DNA of 64,000 nt from Streptomyces sulfonofaciens (lineage in GTDB: Bacteria > Actinomycetota > Actinomycetes > Streptomycetales > Streptomycetaceae). Below, one piece after another: positions 62,401 through 64,000 of the stretch; position 1 is the first letter of the stretch; each line of letters begins with the position of its first letter. The stretch is taken from contig NZ_BNCD01000023.1 in the NCBI RefSeq assembly GCF_014656295.1, positions 54,904 through 118,903 on the forward strand. The letters run 5' to 3'. Below the pieces are notes generated by a model that saw only the letters and a list, made by a program, of their open reading frames with translations, did no database searches and was not told the DNA's origin. The position numbers were made by a program, and so were the translations under genes.

Positions 62401-62804
62401 CGGACGACCGCCAGGACCCCGGCGGGCGCCCGCACTCGGACCAGGTGGCGCCCGGTGGTGATCCGGCCGCGCCGGAGCCCGTGGGGAGCGGATGGCACTC
62501 TGCCAACGACGAACGGTGGCAGCGCGCCGAGGCACTCCGCGCGCCCCGGGCCGGCGGGGTGACGTCATCCGGTCTGCCGCGGCGGGTGCCCAGGGCCAAC
62601 CTGGTCGAGGGCACCGCCGAGCAGACCCCGCAGGGCGGCGTCCAGGTCTCCCGCGCTCCCGAGGACGTCCGGGGCAGGCTGAGCAGGCTCGTCCGCGGCG
62701 TGCAGCGGGGGCGCAACGAAGGCAGTAACAGCAATGGTCTGGCCACGGAGGACCCACACAACGGTCACAGTGGTCACGACAGCACCTACAACCAGGAGCG
62801 TTAG
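59469..62804 (+). CDS. cvnA2: Conservon protein CvnA2, membrane sensor-kinase-like
   Basis: 1111 aa. TM1 about 52-71, extracellular helical sensing domain about 72-378 (nitrate-sensing-like family), TM2 about 379-401, HAMP-like linker (MARQMSRSMRRLRTAAFGIA), LDHLATRMRRNGENLLVLSG, and a HATPase_c domain (ELLENATAFSSP near 595, IHDQGIGLTPQDF, GLFVVGRLAERHGI). The tail from about 700 has Tyr-rich AYDA/GYDA repeats (61800-62080) and ends with the same GLPRRVPRANLV...VSRAPEDVRGRL block as CvnA1. GTG at 59469 follows AGAGGTTG at the same 8-nt spacing as cvnA1. Confidence 0.9.
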   Translation: MSRSMNGPAPSSRGNFTPPPRAVAPSANGAGPAPLPPAGSRFSPRNWRVPTRLYAILLIPVVVGLVMGGFQVKGSVDTWREAEDAEHTARLVRAALTYGQRLIEERDVSAAPLLRGDRNDPAVANARAATDRAARAFDAAAKDMPHKEGLERRLTDFRRTEPGLTKLRAAAYTSRLGGVRTEEGYVAIEHPLMEFANELGLGTGNITSYGRTVYAISLAKAAASLQRSIGMHLLVEPGPRPADLNRQRVALSSYAYLEGIATEEYRSGGTEEDVATLSRATARLKEDGAKAARKKAAAAKAKGEHYVPPPATDRMVAALAALPGTAQSDRQAIAAQGVTQENWWATTTARCDTYRQIESNLADRAVDEAAGIADDARRSTFVTGAVVLVALLAAVVLAGLMARQMSRSMRRLRTAAFGIAEQRLPMLVDQLSRTAPGRVDTRVQPLPISSTDEIGEVARAFDQVHREAVRLAAEQAMLRGNVNAIFANLSRRNESLIEGQLALISDLENHETDPDQLASLFRLDHLATRMRRNGENLLVLSGKEPGRRWDQPVPLVDVLRAASSEVEQYHRIELVGVSEAEIHGLAVTDLVHLLAELLENATAFSSPETRVRVTATRLPDSRIMIEIHDQGIGLTPQDFADINHRLAKPPAVDAAVSQRMGLFVVGRLAERHGIRVQLRPSAEHSGTTSLVMLPDAITHGGGGEPQHDEAEFTVSSIIPEQQAYPAEPLRTAAELGFDDSRYADSTARDLDRVARSLLRGERHAALGTGPQPGQEGADQAAYGTRAGGPAYDARGTAPGYGAAAAGSGYDAGAAGSAYDAQAYGAQYDAHGGAQAAFGDRSQHGYEQPPRSPYDAGYAGMGSGPSAAPSSPLESPYPEAAGADRTGAGQALSGSYDGGPHQGEWAHQGSFQAAHPTALQAQAESSVDADGNGRDRVGFDRSGPAPSSSHELTDAGLPRRGPAAGGGGDESSATGRERADDRQDPGGRPHSDQVAPGGDPAAPEPVGSGWHSANDERWQRAEALRAPRAGGVTSSGLPRRVPRANLVEGTAEQTPQGGVQVSRAPEDVRGRLSRLVRGVQRGRNEGSNSNGLATEDPHNGHSGHDSTYNQER

Positions 62805-62805
62805 T

Positions 62806-63228
62806 GTGAGCCCGATGAGCCAGGCGGCACAGAACCTGAACTGGTTGATCACCCATTTCGTGGAGACCACCCCCGGGGTGTCCCACACGGTGGTGGTCTC
62901 CGCCGACGGCCTCCTTCTGGCGATGTCCGAAGGCTTTCCCCGTGACCGCGCGGACCAGTTGGCAGCCGTCGCCTCCGGCCTGACCTCGCTGACCGCGGGG
63001 GCGTCCCGCATCTTCGAGGGCGGCCCGGTTAACCAGACAGTTGTGGAGATGGAGCGTGGATTCCTCTTCATAATGTCCATCTCCGACGGGTCCTCGCTCG
63101 CGGTACTTGCACACCCCGAAGCGGACATCGGGCTCATCGGGTACGAGATGGCACTTCTCGTCGACCGGGCGGGCACCGTTCTCACGCCCGATCTGCGCGC
63201 GGAACTCCAAGGGAGCCTTCTCAACTAG
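62806..63228 (+). CDS. cvnB2: Conservon protein CvnB2, Roadblock/LC7 domain
   Basis: 140 aa, about 94% identical by eye to CvnB1 (changes such as VDNTPG to VETTPG and PECDIGL to PEADIGL). Roadblock fold, presumed partner of CvnD. GTG at 62806, one base after the cvnA2 stop and 9 nt after AGGAG, mirrors the TTG start of cvnB1. Confidence 0.92.
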   Translation: MSPMSQAAQNLNWLITHFVETTPGVSHTVVVSADGLLLAMSEGFPRDRADQLAAVASGLTSLTAGASRIFEGGPVNQTVVEMERGFLFIMSISDGSSLAVLAHPEADIGLIGYEMALLVDRAGTVLTPDLRAELQGSLLN

Positions 63229-63319
63229 CCACCGGACGATGCGGCGTGGCGACCCGTGGCCGTAAGGTTTCGGACACGGTTCCCCGGTGTTTTGGGCCCG
63301 GAAGGCGGAGGAGGAGATC

Positions 63320-63901
63320 GTGGCAGCACCCCGAGACGGCTCCGGCTGGCCCTACAGCCCGGCGCAGGGCCAGGACGACGGCATGCTGGACCCCTACAGC
63401 CCGCCCTCCGCGCCCAGCGGCGGTTATGCGCCACGACAGCCCCACCTCCACCAGTCCCCGGCACCGGTGCCGTACGAGCAACCGCGCCCCCGCATCCAGA
63501 CCGTCGAGCCCCTGCGGCGTCCCGACGAGCCGGAATCAGCGCCTGCGGGGGCCTCGGGTGATCATCCGCTGGTACGGCCGTATACGATGACGGGCGGCCG
63601 GACGAGGCCGCGGTACCAGCTCGCCCTCGAGGCATTGGTGTCCACCAGCGCCACGCCGCTCCAGGTGCAGGGGCAGTTGCCCGAGCACCAGCGGATCTGC
63701 GGTCTGTGCCAGGAGATCAAGTCGGTGGCTGAGATCTCGGCGCTTCTCACCATTCCTCTTGGCGTGGCCCGTATCCTCGTCGCCGACCTGGCGGAGGCCG
63801 GGCTCGTGGCCATCCACCAGCCCGGCGGCGACGAGAACGCCGGGGGCCAGCCTGATGTGACATTGCTCGAAAGGGTGCTCAGTGGACTTCGCAAGCTCTA
63901 G
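63320..63901 (+). CDS. cvnC2: Conservon protein CvnC2, DUF742 with long N-terminus
   Basis: 193 aa. The N-terminal 75 residues are Pro/Tyr/Gln-rich (GWPYSPAQGQDD, PVPYEQPRPRIQTVEPL), about 58 longer than CvnC1. The DUF742 domain follows (LVRPYTMTGGRTRPRYQLAL, EHQRICGLCQEIKSVAEISA) and its 3' end is almost identical in DNA to cvnC1. GTG at 63320 has GGAGGAGGAG just upstream. Overlaps cvnD2 by 20 nt. Confidence 0.92.
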   Translation: MAAPRDGSGWPYSPAQGQDDGMLDPYSPPSAPSGGYAPRQPHLHQSPAPVPYEQPRPRIQTVEPLRRPDEPESAPAGASGDHPLVRPYTMTGGRTRPRYQLALEALVSTSATPLQVQGQLPEHQRICGLCQEIKSVAEISALLTIPLGVARILVADLAEAGLVAIHQPGGDENAGGQPDVTLLERVLSGLRKL

Positions 63902-64000
63902 CGGCGGATCCGCCCGGTCGACCACCTCCGCGAAGATCGTGGTGGCCGGTGGTTTCGGCGTGGGCAAGACCACGTTCGTCGGCGCGGTCTCGGAGATCAA
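63882..64000 (+). CDS. cvnD2: Conservon GTPase CvnD2, 5' part only
   Basis: The first 39 codons are in the window: MDFASSSGGSARSTTSAKIV then the Walker A GGFGVGKTTFVGAVSEI. Truncated only by the window edge. GTG inside cvnC2. From 63925 on the DNA is identical to cvnD1 (58491-58566) for all 76 visible bases. Confidence 0.93.
   Translation, partial: MDFASSSGGSARSTTSAKIVVAGGFGVGKTTFVGAVSEI

Noticed and set aside
59010..62498. Very long open frame (1162 codons) on the minus strand across cvnA2
   Set aside because: It is antisense to a clearly conserved protein, has Arg/Gly/His-rich nonsense composition and arises because high third-position GC suppresses stops on the opposite strand.
1..64000. 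Prophage, defence island or biosynthetic cluster
   Set aside because: No integrase, transposase, capsid, PKS/NRPS or known defence genes; all genes except the regulator remnant are typical Streptomyces core genes.

Overview
This is a stretch of Streptomyces core chromosome. The evidence is the very high G+C, strong third-position GC bias, frequent GTG starts, and a gene order and set of products I recognise from Streptomyces: nsdA beside amtB-glnK-glnD, ndgR beside leuCD, an HU protein with a Lys/Ala/Thr-rich tail, and conservon operons. No prophage, integrative element, insertion sequence, CRISPR array or biosynthetic cluster was seen.

Layout. 1-4 kb holds translation and secretion genes (khpA, rpsP, a SprT-like metalloprotease candidate, ffh). 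4.2-10.7 kb is the nitrogen block glnD-glnK-amtB, with a GlnR-type box upstream of amtB, followed by the antibiotic regulator nsdA. 11-15.7 kb has a small primase/polymerase-like protein, ftsY, a 92-aa conserved protein and a glucose permease. 16-27.8 kb is smc, small proteins, acylphosphatase, a secreted CAP protein, mutM, rnc, rpmF, a YceD-like gene, a DivIVA-like coiled-coil protein, coaD and rsmD. 28-33.9 kb has a secreted protein, recG, a DAK-domain protein and rpmB. 34.3-36.3 kb holds the multiply frameshifted remnant of an AfsR/LuxR-type ATPase regulator. 36.2-44.8 kb has thiD, thiL, a Lrp-type sensor domain, a DUF3515 lipoprotein, ddl, gpsA, plsC, cofC, a CSD-like protein and hup. 45-52.6 kb has leuCD with divergent ndgR, two tRNA-Glu, one tRNA-Gln, a HAD hydrolase, gltX and a FAH-family enzyme. 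53.5-64 kb carries two tandem conservons (cvnA-B-C-D twice, the last gene cut by the window edge).

How the parts fit. GlnK is modified by GlnD and controls AmtB, and the GlnR box links this to nitrogen state. ndgR and leuCD share a promoter region with an inverted repeat over the leuC -35 hexamer. gltX lies near tRNA-Glu and tRNA-Gln, both substrates of a non-discriminating GluRS. Each conservon couples a membrane kinase-like protein (A), a Roadblock protein (B), a DUF742 protein (C) and a small GTPase (D).

The least ordinary features are a consensus promoter followed about 70-90 bp later by a U-tailed terminator between the two conservons (a small RNA or an attenuated leader), near-identical DNA tracts shared by the two conservons, and in-frame repeat expansions in linkers of otherwise conserved proteins. 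I found no clearly new multi-gene system.
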